Positions 22,980-35,304 of a stretch of 64,000 nucleotides of DNA are shown one piece after another; position 1 is the first letter of the stretch; every line of letters starts with the position of its first letter. Below the pieces are notes generated by a model. That model searched no databases. It had not been told where the DNA came from and was given only the letters and a program-made list of their open reading frames with translations. Source of the DNA: Coleophoma eucalyptorum (lineage: Eukaryota > Ascomycota > Leotiomycetes > Helotiales > Dermateaceae); the NCBI GenBank assembly GCA_026120035.1, contig JALRME010000030.1, positions 248,001-312,000 of the forward strand. The letters run 5' to 3'. The translations under genes were made by a program, and so were the position numbers.

Positions 22980-25318
22980 TTAACACCCTCCCTTGCCACT
23001 GTTGCCACTCTTCGTACATGTGGTTGTAGAAGCCTTAGAAGTGGTGGTTGTTGTTGTTGGCTTTGGTGTTGTGGAGCTGCCGGACTTGACGGTGCTGGTG
23101 ACTAGTGTGCTTGCTGCCACAGTGGTAGAAGTCTTTGGTGGGTTAGCATAGTAGTCATCCAGAGCCTTCTCAACAGCGAGAGCATCAGGGTATGCATCCA
23201 GGTTCTGGAAGTACGGAAGCAGGACATCGTGAACTTGATTAAGATCTGTTGGCTGGCCGGATTGCTTCTTTGCTCGGAATAGAGGAAGCATAGGATCTGG
23301 ATTTGAGGATTAGTTCTGGGACCTTAGAAATGGAGTGGAGGATTTGTGGATTTACCTTCGAAGTTGTATGCCTCGGGATATCCGAATGCGGTCAGGTCTA
23401 CCTTGGAGACATTGAAAGCCCCCATCATATCGTGATCTTCGTGAACGAGGTTATGGCAGTGGAACTGTGTATATTATTAGCCAAATCCAGGTAGTGCTGC
23501 TGCTTTCACGTACCATGTAAACGCCAGCCCACGGAGCAAAGTTTGCGACGACTTCAACCTCCTCTATCCAAGTTGTTAGTGATATTCAACATGCACAGGG
23601 TAAACAGAAATGTACCATTTTGACCAAGATAAACAACGTCCTTCAAAGCCGCTGCCTCGTAGGGTTGGACGGCTGCTCTGCCGCCAGTTCGCTTAACAAC
23701 CTGGAAATCGATCAAGTGAATGTGGATTGGGTGACTCCATCCTCCAGATTTGTTGGTAAGTCTCCATCTCTGGACCTTTCCTTCGGCTGGTTTGGCGAGA
23801 ATACGATTAGCAACATCCTCAAATCCGACACCGTTGATAAGCCATTGTCCATTGCTCCTCTCGAAGGTAAAGCTTTGGTCGATAGTGGCGTGATCACCTG
23901 GAAGGTTGAGATCAGAAAGGTGAGCGGCGATTTCTCCATTGTACTCTGTAGACTTTACGTCGTTGATGATGCGGAACTGCATGACCTTGTCTGTTGCGGG
24001 GTAATCTGGGTTGGTTTGGAAGTCTCGCTCGTTCTTGAGAGTCAAATTCATGCCCTTGTACTTTTCGAAATCAATGACAATCTCGTATCTCTCAGCCATA
24101 GCAATAACGAGGGACGTAGTGGAAACAGGATGGTCAAGGTAGCCAGCATCAGCTCCAACAACGGTGAATGGGAGGCGGACGCTTGGATTTGCGTCGTTGA
24201 CAAGGTAGAGACTGAATGATCTGGAGATAGAGGCATCGAGAATTCTGAACTTGTACTTGCGGCTCTCAACATCAAGATGTGGCCATGGTTGACCGTTGAC
24301 TGTGATGACGTCTCCGTACAAGCTCACTCGCTCATTTTCGGGCGAGACAAGCTGTCCGTTGGCTTGGAATTGCTTTCCGGCAAGCATGAGAGGAATATCG
24401 TAGTCACCAGCTGGGAGCTGAACTTTCTTTTGCACTTCATCATCTTGCAAGATGTAGAAGCCAGCCTGTCCAAAGTATGCGTTGATAGCTGTGATTCCAA
24501 TGCTAGAAAGCCCGTTTCAGCAAACACTTGTAACAGAAACTTTGAAGTCATAACTTACGCATGGTCGTGATACCACAAGGTACGGATTGGCTGAGCATTG
24601 GGGTAGTAATAGTCCTTATACTCGCCTGGGTTGGTTACATCTTCAGCCCAGCCATCAAACGCAGTCCTGGAGTAAGAACCGTGAAGATGGATAGATGACG
24701 GTCGATTGTAGTTGTTGACGAAGCGAACGATGGCCTCGCGACCTTTCGTCATGTGAAAAGTTGGACCAGGAGCCATGCCATCTATTTCAGGTCAGTAATA
24801 AATCAAAGTGATGGAAGGAACAACTCACCATAGCCAACCAGTGTTGTCTTGCCAAGTCTAGGGAGATGTCAGTTTGATACTTCATGGAAACCCGTTGGGT
24901 TTCAATAACACTGGAATAAAATAAAAAATTCGATATATCTTACTCTGGATAAACCTGAACGTCAAACTGCTGAATATTGATCTCATAGTAATCGATCGTC
25001 TTCCCAGTAGTCGTGTTGGTGTAGGTAGCACTAGGTGCCTTAACGGGCATAATTGGCAGCGGGAATTCGAAAATATGAGTATACCTGTAGTCTGTCAGTC
25101 ATTGTCGTAGTGATTACTTGAAATTTTGAGTTTCGGCGATAAAATTAAGTTTCAAAGATAACCCGATTGCTTTTTACAGCTCGTGCTACTCGTGAACAAT
25201 CAAGCTTCGCCAAATCTTGGATTTCCACTTACTCGGGACTGACCCAAGAATTTACTCCCGCTTTTGCGGACCCAAACAAGGCGAGGGCCGCAGCCATAAC
25301 AAAGGCTTGGTTATACAT
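22980..25318 (-). CDS. Secreted multicopper oxidase, bilirubin-oxidase-like
   Basis: There are eight exons: 25318-25233, 25084-24944, 24857-24829, 24781-24559, 24502-23616, 23563-23514, 23464-23356 and 23296-22980, giving 613 residues. The signal peptide is MYNQAFVMAAALALFGSAKA. The four copper-binding motifs are present: HLHGS (117-121), WYHDHA (155-160), HPIHIH (417-422) and HCH...H....M (FHCHNLVHEDHDMM, about 473-486); the methionine axial ligand of the type 1 copper is kept. Blocks such as TAFDGWAEDVTNPG, DIPLMLAGKQ, VNGQPWP and YEAAALKDVVYLG place it with fungal bilirubin oxidases rather than classical laccases. A Ser/Thr-rich, probably O-glycosylated tail ends SGKGGC. One exon is only 29 bases. 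It would oxidise tetrapyrroles, phenols or metals with O2; the natural substrate is unknown. Confidence 0.9.
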
Positions 25319-27300
25319 CTTGAAAAACGATGTTTGGCAACAAAGCAGACACGAAGGCGCAAGGCTTCAGATTAAGATCTTCTGATGAGATTGGTGAAGA
25401 ATATTTCTTTCGCTGACGATCACTGCTCATTATATATTCCATCTAGCCTACAGTTGATTATCTCCGAGAGTCTCTCACAACATCCGTTCAAATGCCACCA
25501 CGCCAATATCCCGGACGTGATATCCTGACTGCACAGTCAAAATGCGTGAAATTTTCAGCCGAACATTGTTAGAGTCTTGGAAAATTCTTGGAAATTCTTG
25601 GCCATGATACTTATATTATAACATTGTCCATGTAAACAACTGTAGGGCTAGGTGGATAGGACCACCAAAGTGGTGCGCGGAAGTGCACCGTCGCTTAGAT
25701 GGGGCCGGGAGAGCGCCAAAGTGGGTTCGAGTTGCATGTGATGTACGGATACAGCTCGGGACCACCACGGTGGCCTGCAGGAAACTCGATAGAATAGAAT
25801 TTTCCCCGACCCCAAACCATGGGGAAACGGGCTGACCGAGTGAAAATACGAAGGCATCGAATGGCATCATGACACCCAACATCGTGGTCCAGAAAGCTTC
25901 TCTGGGATCAAGCTTCTCTCTTTGGTCACCATAAGCGAGGGATGGCTTCTTGGTACGCCTTGGATTTAAGTACAGTGGGAATGAACGTATAACAGCCAAT
26001 AATCACTCGAGGCAAAAAGTGTTCTGCATTTTCGAGGACTACAGTAGGAACAAAATTGGAAGTAGATTTGTGCTAGCGCAGGTGGTGCTGTTGTGCGTGA
26101 TGCCAAGGTACTCGAGACCGTGCTGCATCTATATACTATCGCGATTACCCCAGAAAGTGGACTACAGAGGGGGTGGGGGGGTTGGTGCTGGTCCAGACAA
26201 TTCTCGATGCCTAAAGTGGCTGACCACACAGGCTAACAGAGCTGAGATTCCGGGTGTCTGTGGGAAGCTCGACCGCTACACGGGCGAGTGCTCGCTTAAA
26301 TTCACGGATGGACTTTCTTTTGACACTTCTGCCCCGTTCACCTCTTCATCTCTTCCCGCATTGCCACCGCTACTTCCCACTCTTCGAAACGTATAATCTA
26401 CACCGAAGGACTTCGGCTCATGCTGAAGGCTGTAGGCTTGTTTCACGCCTCATTTATTTCAGCTCGCTCTGAATTCGGGACTTTTGTCATGCCATCGATC
26501 TCATGGATATTCTAGATCCTCCAACTGCTTCTTGCCGTGCCAAGTAGTACGATCCTTGAATTTATGTGCAGAAACCCATCACACGACCACCCAGCATCAG
26601 AGGAACCATTCCAGGATATAGACTTTCAGCCCAATCTGCAGAGCCTAAATGCGTTCTCTATCATTTCTCTACGTAAAAGAAGCAGAAAACCACCCAGGCT
26701 TGAATCAATAATTCCGATGCTAAGTCTACTGCACGCCTGAGGGCGTAAGAATGCGCCTTCGTTCAGGGCTGGACAACTTACTATTTCCTCATCGGTGAAA
26801 AACACGAGGCTTTGTTTCCTTGCTATTCCTGCACTGTCATGGGTTGTGGCGGAGTTCAAGGGCTGCCTCTGATGCGGCAAGTTCCTGTCATGAGAAAATA
26901 ATGGCCCCGGACCTACTTGGCATATCTGAAGTGTCGACGGGAGTCAGGGACCTGACGTGAACTAATAGAATTAATGCTTATTATTAGTTGTTCTTCCTCC
27001 ATCTGTCACCGCTGACAACCATGGCGCTGAAAGAGCGAATATCATGCTCTTGCTGTTCGTAGAGGTGGTGTTTCATGGCTGAGATATTGAGGGGTATGAC
27101 TGCTATACTCCAAATAGAACCAACCATTCAGCTTGTCTTGACCAATGTTCTCTTTTTATATACTGTAAATCTTGGGACCTCCCCTCCCACTTTCATTGCC
27201 GTGTTCCTGTTAACACTTGCAAACTCTATTCATCTCGCTTTGCCATCTGGCAAAAGTTCATTCGCTTTCAGTGTGCCATCTTACAATCCAATCCATAACC
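25319..27300. other. Intergenic region between divergent secreted-protein genes
   Basis: About 2 kb between the start codons of the multicopper oxidase (minus strand) and the unknown secreted protein (plus strand). It contains both promoters. No gene, RNA or long repeat was recognised; frames at 25616-25999 and 25950-26396 lie opposite one another and have no family features. Confidence 0.55.
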
Positions 27301-29724
27301 ATGTTTTTTCAACACATCCTCCGAGGTTTAATAGCCTTCACCTTTTTGTTGTCTCTTGTGTGGGCTCAAGTGCCTTACGATCCTACGCCTTTCGACGTGA
27401 CAGGCAATATCAATGGGTAAGGCTCAAGTCATCGCTTACGAAGTGACGGGAAGCTAAGATCTACAGGATTACTTTGGACCCTCTCGGGGGAATTCTGGCT
27501 GGAGGAACAATCACCGTTGATGGGCTAGCTATCATTGTGCCCAAGAACCTGTTGGTCACGCTTCCCTCAATCACCGTTGCATGGCCAGAGCTCTTCAACA
27601 ATGGAGTTCCTAATCTACCAGGAACATTTGAGGCTCATGTAAGTTTGACTAGATATACTCTGCTCCGAAATTTTGCGACATATACTAGTGCTATGGCTTT
27701 GACGACTGAACTAAACTCGACCACTGAAGAACTTTCAGTGGTTCCGTTACTCTTGTGCAGTCAAGCATGCTTTTATATTCTACGAATGTTTCTTGGCTTT
27801 ATCCGCTCCGAACAGAGCATCTCAAGGGTGAGCAGTACATTTTAGTTAATGTACAAGCTCTTTCGTATGGATTGTCGAAGATGCTCTGCTGTAACAGAAT
27901 GAATTGTTCACATAAAGTATACCGTATTTTCATTTTCAATGCCGGACTATAGGACTCAACAGAATTCTCAGTGTTTAAATTTCAGGGTCTTTACTAACTA
28001 TGACTTATTAGGTCGTAGGAAATCGTGTTAATAACCAGTTCATCGCAGGAATGGTATACATCTCCCAGAATGCTGCTCAAGTAGTGCAAGGATTTATCAC
28101 AGCCATTGACCGTACAACCGGGCACTTCACACTCAATGGTGCGCCAGCGACTGCCGCATCTCCCAATGGAGCTGGGCAGAACTGTGTGATCAACGACCCC
28201 GTCGGCCGTTTTGGACGGCCATATACGGCCAATCCACTCTGGGCATCTGATCCAGATAACCCAAGCATTCACACTCAACATGGTATGCCAATGTGTATCC
28301 CTCGTAGCACGGCGGAGGATCCACTTTGCCCTACCAAGAACAGACCTCTGGATGCTACTGGCAAGGCCATCAATGTTTTGTAAGTTGGATCGATTGGGAA
28401 ATGCGAAGTGGAGACTGATTAGCAATCTAGCACTTTCAAGGACCCGGCTACGATCGCGGCTACAGAACCAGATGCCAGACTTGGAGTTCCGCTGCTTGTG
28501 GGTGACTATGTCGCTGTTAGTGGAACTTATACCAACGGAGTCCTGGAAGTGTACTCACTTAATGCAAATCTGCAATTCCTTACCGCTCCTGGATCCAAGC
28601 CAGCTTATGTCACTGTCGAGGAAGCTTCCTACGCCATCGTCGATACACTTGGCGGTGTAGCAGGAGAGACAAAGGCTACTGTATTCGTCTCTGATCCCTC
28701 CGTCCAGCTGCAGTGGTTTGCTATGGATGTCGATCCTTGCACCGGATCTGTGACGGAGCGTAGTATTGCACTCATGCAATGCACAGCGGCAACGGCAGCA
28801 CCCGCAGGTAGATGTGTTTACAGGATGGGAAAGGCCGATGAGTAGGCACCCCTCTTTATTTATTACGATTCCATACTTTTTCGCCTTGCTTCGATGCCCT
28901 TTTAGACTTTTTTTTTTGGTTCATTTGTTTCTTCTTGAATCTCAACATACTGACGTCAGTATTTAGATCACCGGCACCACGTCAGGTTGGATTCCGTCTG
29001 ACTAGTGGCACTGTAACACTTAGCAATGGCATCGTAGCAGGACAGGTACGTACCACAAGTCAGCTATGGAAACTAGATGAGTTAGTTCAGACAAACTATC
29101 TCAGATTCCATAACCTTAATCTTGCCCTTTCTTCTTCGGACGCCAAACTAACTGTGTCTGAAGTTCATCCAACCCGTGTTTGACTATATTTTCCCTGAAC
29201 TTGCAGCGTTTGGAACGAACCAGTTCCCTAATTCGTTTGATGTGATTCCATACCTTACAAAAGGTAGTGGATTATACATCCCTGGAACATTTGGATTAGC
29301 TCTGCCAGTGGTGCCTACGATTGTTGGTCAACTAATTCCATTCCCAATGGCGGCGGTTCCAGCTGCGATATCTTGTATCCAACCGAGCCCAAGCGCCTCT
29401 TCAGCCGCACCCTCGGTATCGGTCGTAGCTACGCCAACATCAAGTGCGCCAGCTACTCCGTCAGTGGTACCTAAGGATACTATCACAATTGTTTCTGCCT
29501 CGCAAAGTACACTGCGAGGGGTTACAACGGTCATTGCCAGCGCAAGATCTAACAACGCGGATGCTATCTTGAGCTTCTCCATGGCGGGCCCTAACCCGAT
29601 CAGCAACGCAGCAATGACCAAGGACAGCACGGGCTTGTGGTCGATCAGCATCAGCGTCAAGAACAAAGGATCTAGCGTGACCATCACGAGTCAATTTGGA
29701 GGCTTAGCGACGAAAGTAATCTGA
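27301..29724 (+). CDS. Conserved fungal secreted protein of unknown function with Ser/Ala-rich linker
   Basis: There are six exons: 27301-27416, 27467-27638, 28012-28379, 28431-28841, 28967-29045 and 29164-29724, giving 568 residues. The signal peptide is MFFQHILRGLIAFTFLLSLVWA. Conserved blocks include PFDVTGNING, a GGTITVDG segment, VPKNLLVTLPSITVAWPELF, VVGNRVNNQFIAGMVYISQ, CVINDPVGRFG, CIPRSTAEDPLCPTKNRPLD, VGDYVAVSGTY, FAMDVDPCTGSVTER and an FIQPVFDYIFPEL segment. I recognise it as a family common in ascomycetes but with no known function. After about residue 450 comes a Pro/Ser/Ala linker, then a C-terminal beta-rich segment (VSASQSTLRGVTTVIASARS onward). The second intron is long (373 bases); the conserved join FEAH/VVGN argues against a hidden exon. 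Confidence 0.8.
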
Positions 29725-29801
29725 TTACTTTGCTTTTCAGACGGTCGATTAATGGTCCAATGCTTTTGTTCTGGGGTATGGAGTTTCTTCTTTTGGAGGT
29801 T

Positions 29802-29831
29802 GCCTCCTCCCCCTCCCCCTCCCCCTCCCTA
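29802..29831. repeat. (CCCCCT)n short tandem repeat
   Basis: Four to five copies of a CCCCCT/CCTCC unit lie about 80 bases after the stop of the secreted-protein gene. Confidence 0.8.
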
Positions 29832-32012
29832 CCTTCAGCCGTGGACTTGGGTCGTGGCTTGCGAGGCTACTACCACATTCTTATCATTCATCCCTACATC
29901 AGATAACCATATTTAAAGTTAATGGATTAGTTGTTACAGTCCCATGTAGTTTACGTAGGTGTATAGAAAACCTTATCTATGTGTTTCGCAGTATCCCAAC
30001 CCTGCTTTTTCTCGATGCTCCACGCACAGACTTGGAAGCAAAAGTGGCAGGAATACGACATCCGGAGCTGGGGAAGGAGAATGGATGGTCGGGGCAGTAA
30101 GCGAGGGAATCATTCCGAGACCCATGCAGCCATTCGGGGAGATTTTACAGCTACTCTTTTTTTTTTTTGATTTGGATAATGGATACTGCAGGTTTCAGCA
30201 GCGGATGAAAACGTCGGACAGAAGATTAGATTAATTGATTGATGATTAACAATATTGAGTGTCATCCAGCAAGCCTCATTGCTGGAGTACCTGGACGAGA
30301 AGGCTTCGCGTGCTGCTACTTACAGACTTACAGCAGAATTGGCCCCAGACAGCCTGCACCGTGGGATCGCCTCCGCCAATCGGTTCGGAGGTTAAGGATT
30401 CCCAGCTCCCCCAGCATGCAGCTAGATAATGCACGTTCTGCTATTAGCTCGGACGAAAGTACAAACCCTCCCACACTTCCAGCACTGCCCATTTCTGGGT
30501 ATTTCGCCCGAGAGGCACAGGCTGAGCTATATACGGACGGGATGAACAGGCTAGCTGATGCAAGTGATGGATGTGTGCTGTGCTGTGCTGGCCTGCGCCT
30601 TCCATCTGACTCCATTCGCTCTTATTTTTACCTCTCGTGAGTTTATATGGGTGCCTAGTCTGATGTAATGGATCGTCCCCAGCATCTTTGAAGGAGTGGG
30701 ATCCATGAGACCACTCACAACCGTGATATAAAATTGCTGGGTTCGGAGTGTTGCGAGAAATCCATCACCATGATGCCATTTGGCCGCCGGTGCTGGAGAA
30801 GTGCGTTATTCTGGTGGGCTGCCAAGTACAGTACTAAGCTTATTGATTAACGTATTGACAATATGTGAGGAAAAGAGTGAGTAGGTGGCAGAAAGACATC
30901 GTTCTCTCGCCCAATGACATTCACATGATCTCGTCAAAGTTTTCTTTTTGTGTGAACTCTAGGTGGATGCTCCTGCCGTTGCTACCTGACTCTGCCAGCA
31001 GATCCAGAAAATATCTACGGAAAAGCTTTCGTCAAAACCAGTGAAAGGGCAAGGCGAGAGTGGTACGAGTGGCACGCCAGAGGGCGTAGCCTTCAGCCTA
31101 TCTCTAGTTGGTGGGCATGCACGTCAATCCCGACAACTCCTCCCTGCTTTCCTCTTTTGCACTGATGATCCCAAATTCTTCAGACTGGCGGCTCACTGTT
31201 TTGCCGCCAGCTTAAATCGTGGGCGGGTGAGGTCAATTCGCCCCAGCTGTAAACAAAGTTGGTGATATGTGTGAGTTAATCAGAAATTTGAAACACGCTG
31301 GGAAGGGACACAGCTCAACAACCCAAGTACCGGAAGTCCCAGCGGTGTGCATGGGCGGGTTGCCGTAGAAAAATGGAGGCTGGAGGAACCGAAGTGAAGC
31401 TATACTAACCAACTAGCCTGTGACAATGGAAAACGTTTACCAAAGTGGACATTTCGATACCGAAGTTCGCCTTTAGCCTAGACCCCAGCTTCGGGAAATG
31501 CCCAGAATGCTACGAGAGACACAGACTAACCAGAGTCTATGAGGCCCTTTTGGGCATGCCCAGCGACCATCATTGGCGGTCTGACTTTGGCTCAAAGCTA
31601 GGTAGGTTACATCCGCAAGACGGCTGGCCCAAGATGGACAAATCTGGCAAGGCGGGCCCCTTCGTGTCTTTGCAAAGGCAGATCCGGTCGTTGTTGGGAG
31701 ACGAGCACGATGAGTCTAGCTGTTCTGGCTTGAGGAGGTCGATTAGCTCTCGGGGCTGGAGTGATGGCTGGAGTGAAGCTCTCGACTCTCCAGTCAGCAG
31801 TCTCGTTTAGCGATGGCCAAGCAGCGGGGAATTGCTGCTACCCAAGTTGGCCCAATCAAGCGAGCTAATCACTGAGTTTGGCTTCAACCGTCTTTGGGTA
31901 GCTGGTACATAGCCTTACCCTCAGTCCATCCTTGGGCCCATTGTGGGATTGGCAAGTGGCAAGGGAAGAAGGATAGGCGGATAAGCGACCGCAAACACTA
32001 CTGCAGCGCAAC

Positions 32013-32032
32013 ATAGCAAAGCAAAGCAAAGC
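32013..32032. repeat. (AGCAA)n short tandem repeat
   Basis: Three to four head-to-tail copies of AGCAA lie in the long spacer. Confidence 0.75.
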
Positions 32033-32270
32033 TTGCCATACCAGAACATAACATCACAGAGGAAAAACTACCTTAGCACGCCCGTCGTGATAACCTTCTG
32101 TCTCGTCTCGGGAAAGCTAGATCACGAGCTGTCGGTTGCGGCGGTGATTCCATCCCCTCGTTGTCGAATGAAACACTGTAGAGAGGAAGAAGGTTTCTGG
32201 GTGACCAATTTGTGCGATCTTGTTGTGACCAAGCATCTCACAACGCCACGTAAACCCGAAAACCCGAGTA

Positions 32271-32299
32271 CCAGCAGTGGCCAGCAGTGGCCAGCAAGC
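32271..32299. repeat. CCAGCAGTGG tandem repeat
   Basis: There are two full copies of a ten-base unit and one partial copy, head to tail. Confidence 0.8.
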
Positions 32300-33859
32300 T
32301 TAGGTGGGTGTGCATTGCATCCTACTTATTAATTGTCTTATTGACCTGAACCAAGACAAGAGAGAAACATTATTAGAACCTACGATGACACACCCACACC
32401 CACACCGGGCAGAGCCTTACCGCCGTTGTGCTGAGCCAGACGGCGACCAATGTGATGCTGGATAGATGCAATGCACGTCGTAGGCAGTAAGTCCATAATA
32501 TACGAGCCGGAAGGAAGGTAATGTGATCGTCTGACGAAAGCAAATCCCCCCCCTCCCCCAAAATAAAGCGGGCAGCGAAGCACACCAGCATGGCAGAGTA
32601 GTCAAGCAATATAACCCGCAGCTCCGCAAGGAACAACAATAAGCATAATCCTAACAATAACCTGTGTCAAGCCATGCCGTGGGCAAGGACTGGGCCTGTC
32701 CATCGTCAGGCTCGTCCTTCGGCTCCCATACCTGGACTTAGTAGAGCCCGTCAAGCCCGTCAGCACTCTTTCGGACAGCACCTTGCCTGAACTGGTCCGC
32801 TACTCAACGATGTATCCTTTTAGTCTTGCCCGGCCGTGTCAGTCTGCTCTCACCCGTCAAGCCTCTGGATCCAAGCCCTTGGGATTTAGAACAGTGCAGA
32901 GAATTCACCATACCGCAGACCCCGTTCCAGTCGCCGCCCCAGACGGAGAGGCCTCCTCCTAATATGTTGTTCCCAAGCCCGTCTTTTCGGAATCTTGCTG
33001 GAAGTTTGGTAGCTTAGAAAAGTTGGCGTACTTAATCTGCCTGGTCCATCTCTTGGCGATATCAAGTCTCCGATGGAATCTGCAGATAGTGCAGACTACA
33101 GCTGAACCATGCGATAACAAGGCATGGCCGTAGCTGAAATGGGCGTGTCCCCAGCTTTTATCCTATCAATTCCCCGAGCCCTCAATTGGTCCAGCCCACA
33201 ATTGAGCGTTGTCAGAGGGGGCTTCGAAGGACTGCGACTACCGTGCTCGCAGCTGTTGCCCCCCGGGATGGCATGGCCTCGACCGTCAGCAGAGAACGCA
33301 GGTCAACGACTCGCTGTCAGTCGCTGATGTCGAGGTCCTCCTCATCCCCCATGTTCATGGTCCCCCATCCATGCACGTTGGCTGCCCTAGACCGAGACCG
33401 CATGAGAGACAGTCAGAACAAGCGAGCAGCTATTACGAGCTCTTTCAGTCAAACACGTCGTCCGCCACAAACAGCCTGGCGGTGGTCGGCTGGGTTCCGT
33501 GCTCGATGCACAATGCTTGCTCGATGACCCTTGGCCCTCGCTTTGCGCATTAGTCTTGGTACAATGACTTTTTTTTGCTTCTCCATGACTATGAGCCTCT
33601 AACTTGGACGACGATCCTTTGGGTTGGACAGGCCAAGATGGCCAAGCAAATTGGGGCCATGCTTTTAGCATAAGGACCGCGGCAAAGCCTGGTTCTGAAA
33701 TACTAAAGAGCTGGTCTACCTCCACCTTACCAACTTCCCAAGGATCCGAGCAGGTCGCCATTGATCACCATCTCACGACTTGTACTACTACCACCACTAC
33801 TACTACTGTTCCTGAAAGCAACCTGCTCATTTTCATCGACCAAGACTCTCGTTCATACT

Positions 33860-34975
33860 ATGGAATCTGGTCAGGCTGTTCATGATTATTTCCCTATGTC
33901 GGATCCATTAAACAGTCACGGGGCTGCCTCTTGGGCTGTAAGTCATATTTCTCGTATACCCTCGCATCGCATGGCCAAGGCACCAGACTGATCATCTATA
34001 TAGCATCAAGACTGGTCAAGACCTATGGCCTGGGGAGATTCTCCTCCTCATCACTCTCCTTCTGGAGTGATGCCTATATGGCAATATACTCAAGCAGCAC
34101 TTACTCGTGGAGACTCAACAATGCCATACTACCCACATAACGACGCACCTCTGACTCCGGTGCCAACTAACCCTATTACCTCGCCAACATCAGGGAACTA
34201 TCCAGACAAGTTTGAGAACACCCGCTTCGTCTCAGGAGGCCCAAATTACCGGATGTCCAGCAGCAGCAACTATAACAACGAGTCTCCACGAGCTGGCGTT
34301 TCAATACCTCAGTATATTGCCGAGGTCGAGGGCGAGGATGAGGAAGAGGAGGATTCTGACAACTACACCATGTGGGATACGCAAGATCAGTCACCGAGCA
34401 TGCCCACCGTACCAAGAACATCATCATCTTCATCTTCATCACGACCAGGTCACCGAAGAACCCAATCGTCGAGTGATGTCACCAGCCGGAGTGCAAAACG
34501 TGCACACACAGTAGTGGAGCGAAATTATCGTGAGAGACTGAACGATAAGATCGCCGATTTGGCTCTGTACCTCTTCGACACATCCTCAGATTGTGAGTAT
34601 CCCCTCAATGCCTGCATATATCGGGTCCAAACCAGATCCAACCCCTGCCATACAAATGAAAACGAAAGAGAAAAAACAAATAATGGCACAAGAAGAAAAG
34701 ACTAACATATTAAACCAGCCCGCACCAAGCCTTCCAAATCACTCGTCATGACCCGTGCAAAGGAACGGCTAAAGCAGCTCGAGTCCCGCAACAAGCAACT
34801 TGAAAGCGAAGTTGTTAAGCTACGCCAACACATCGCCATCCTGGACCACATCGTCGCTTCATCCCGAGGCGGAAGTGCGGAGCATCAACCACCCCAACAA
34901 CCGCAACCACAGCAGCAGCAACAGCAGCAGCAGCAACAACATCCTGTCGGACTAGGCTTACAAGTCACTGGCTGA
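33860..34975 (+). CDS. Basic helix-loop-helix transcription factor with glutamine-rich C-terminus
   Basis: There are three exons: 33860-33937, 34004-34592 and 34719-34975 (introns 66 and 126 bases), giving 307 residues. The basic region and helix 1 read RAHTVVERNYRERLNDKIAD, with the H-E-R DNA-contact pattern (so CANNTG-type sites are expected) and a Tyr at the position that is Tyr rather than Arg in SREBP-type factors. The second intron lies in the loop; helix 2 continues as KSLVMTRAKERLKQLE and runs into a heptad-like coiled segment up to AILDHIV. The N-terminal half is Ser/Pro/Asn-rich, with an acidic patch (EVEGEDEEEEDSDN) as in activation domains. The C-terminus has a Q-rich tract encoded by CAG/CAA. 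Such factors act as dimers in the nucleus; the targets are unknown. Confidence 0.85.
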
Positions 34976-35248
34976 AGGACCACTTGTTATTGGTTGCGTC
35001 TCCCCAAAATAAGCACTTCGCTTTTTGTTATATTTTTATCTTTCTATCTTTCCATCTTTCTTTTTGGGGCACACGGGGATATTACACTGCATGAGCTGCA
35101 CCGTACCCAATATCGGGAAATGGGGTACGGGACAGGCTGGTTTGGGAGGGAAGTACAGCATCGGGCTAAAAACGGAAACAAGGCAACTAGGGATACAGTG
35201 TCATTCATTAAGACGGTGGCCGGGTCGGAATGGAGTTTTTGGGATTCT

Positions 35249-35250
35249 TT

Positions 35251-35282
<32 letters not shown>

Positions 35283-35304
35283 TCTCTCTTTCTCACTCTC
35301 TCTT
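35249..35304. repeat. (CT)n microsatellite
   Basis: A nearly pure CT dinucleotide tract of about 55 bases lies downstream of the bHLH gene. Confidence 0.9.

Larger units (their letters stand above)
29725..33859. other. Long intergenic region
   Basis: About 4.1 kb without a supported gene, between the secreted-protein gene and the bHLH gene. It contains a CCCCCT repeat (29802-29831), an AGCAA repeat (32013-32032), a CCAGCAGTGG tandem (32271-32299) and CAT/ACT triplet stretches near 33780-33810. Frames at 30239-30640, 31445-31810 and 33186-33553 are open but start without ATG or overlap others, and have no family features. The large spacer may hold regulatory sequence for the bHLH gene. Confidence 0.5.

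Noticed and set aside
31445..31810. 121-codon Ser/Arg/Gly-rich frame
   Set aside because: It begins with GTG, has no ATG nearby in frame and no recognised family.
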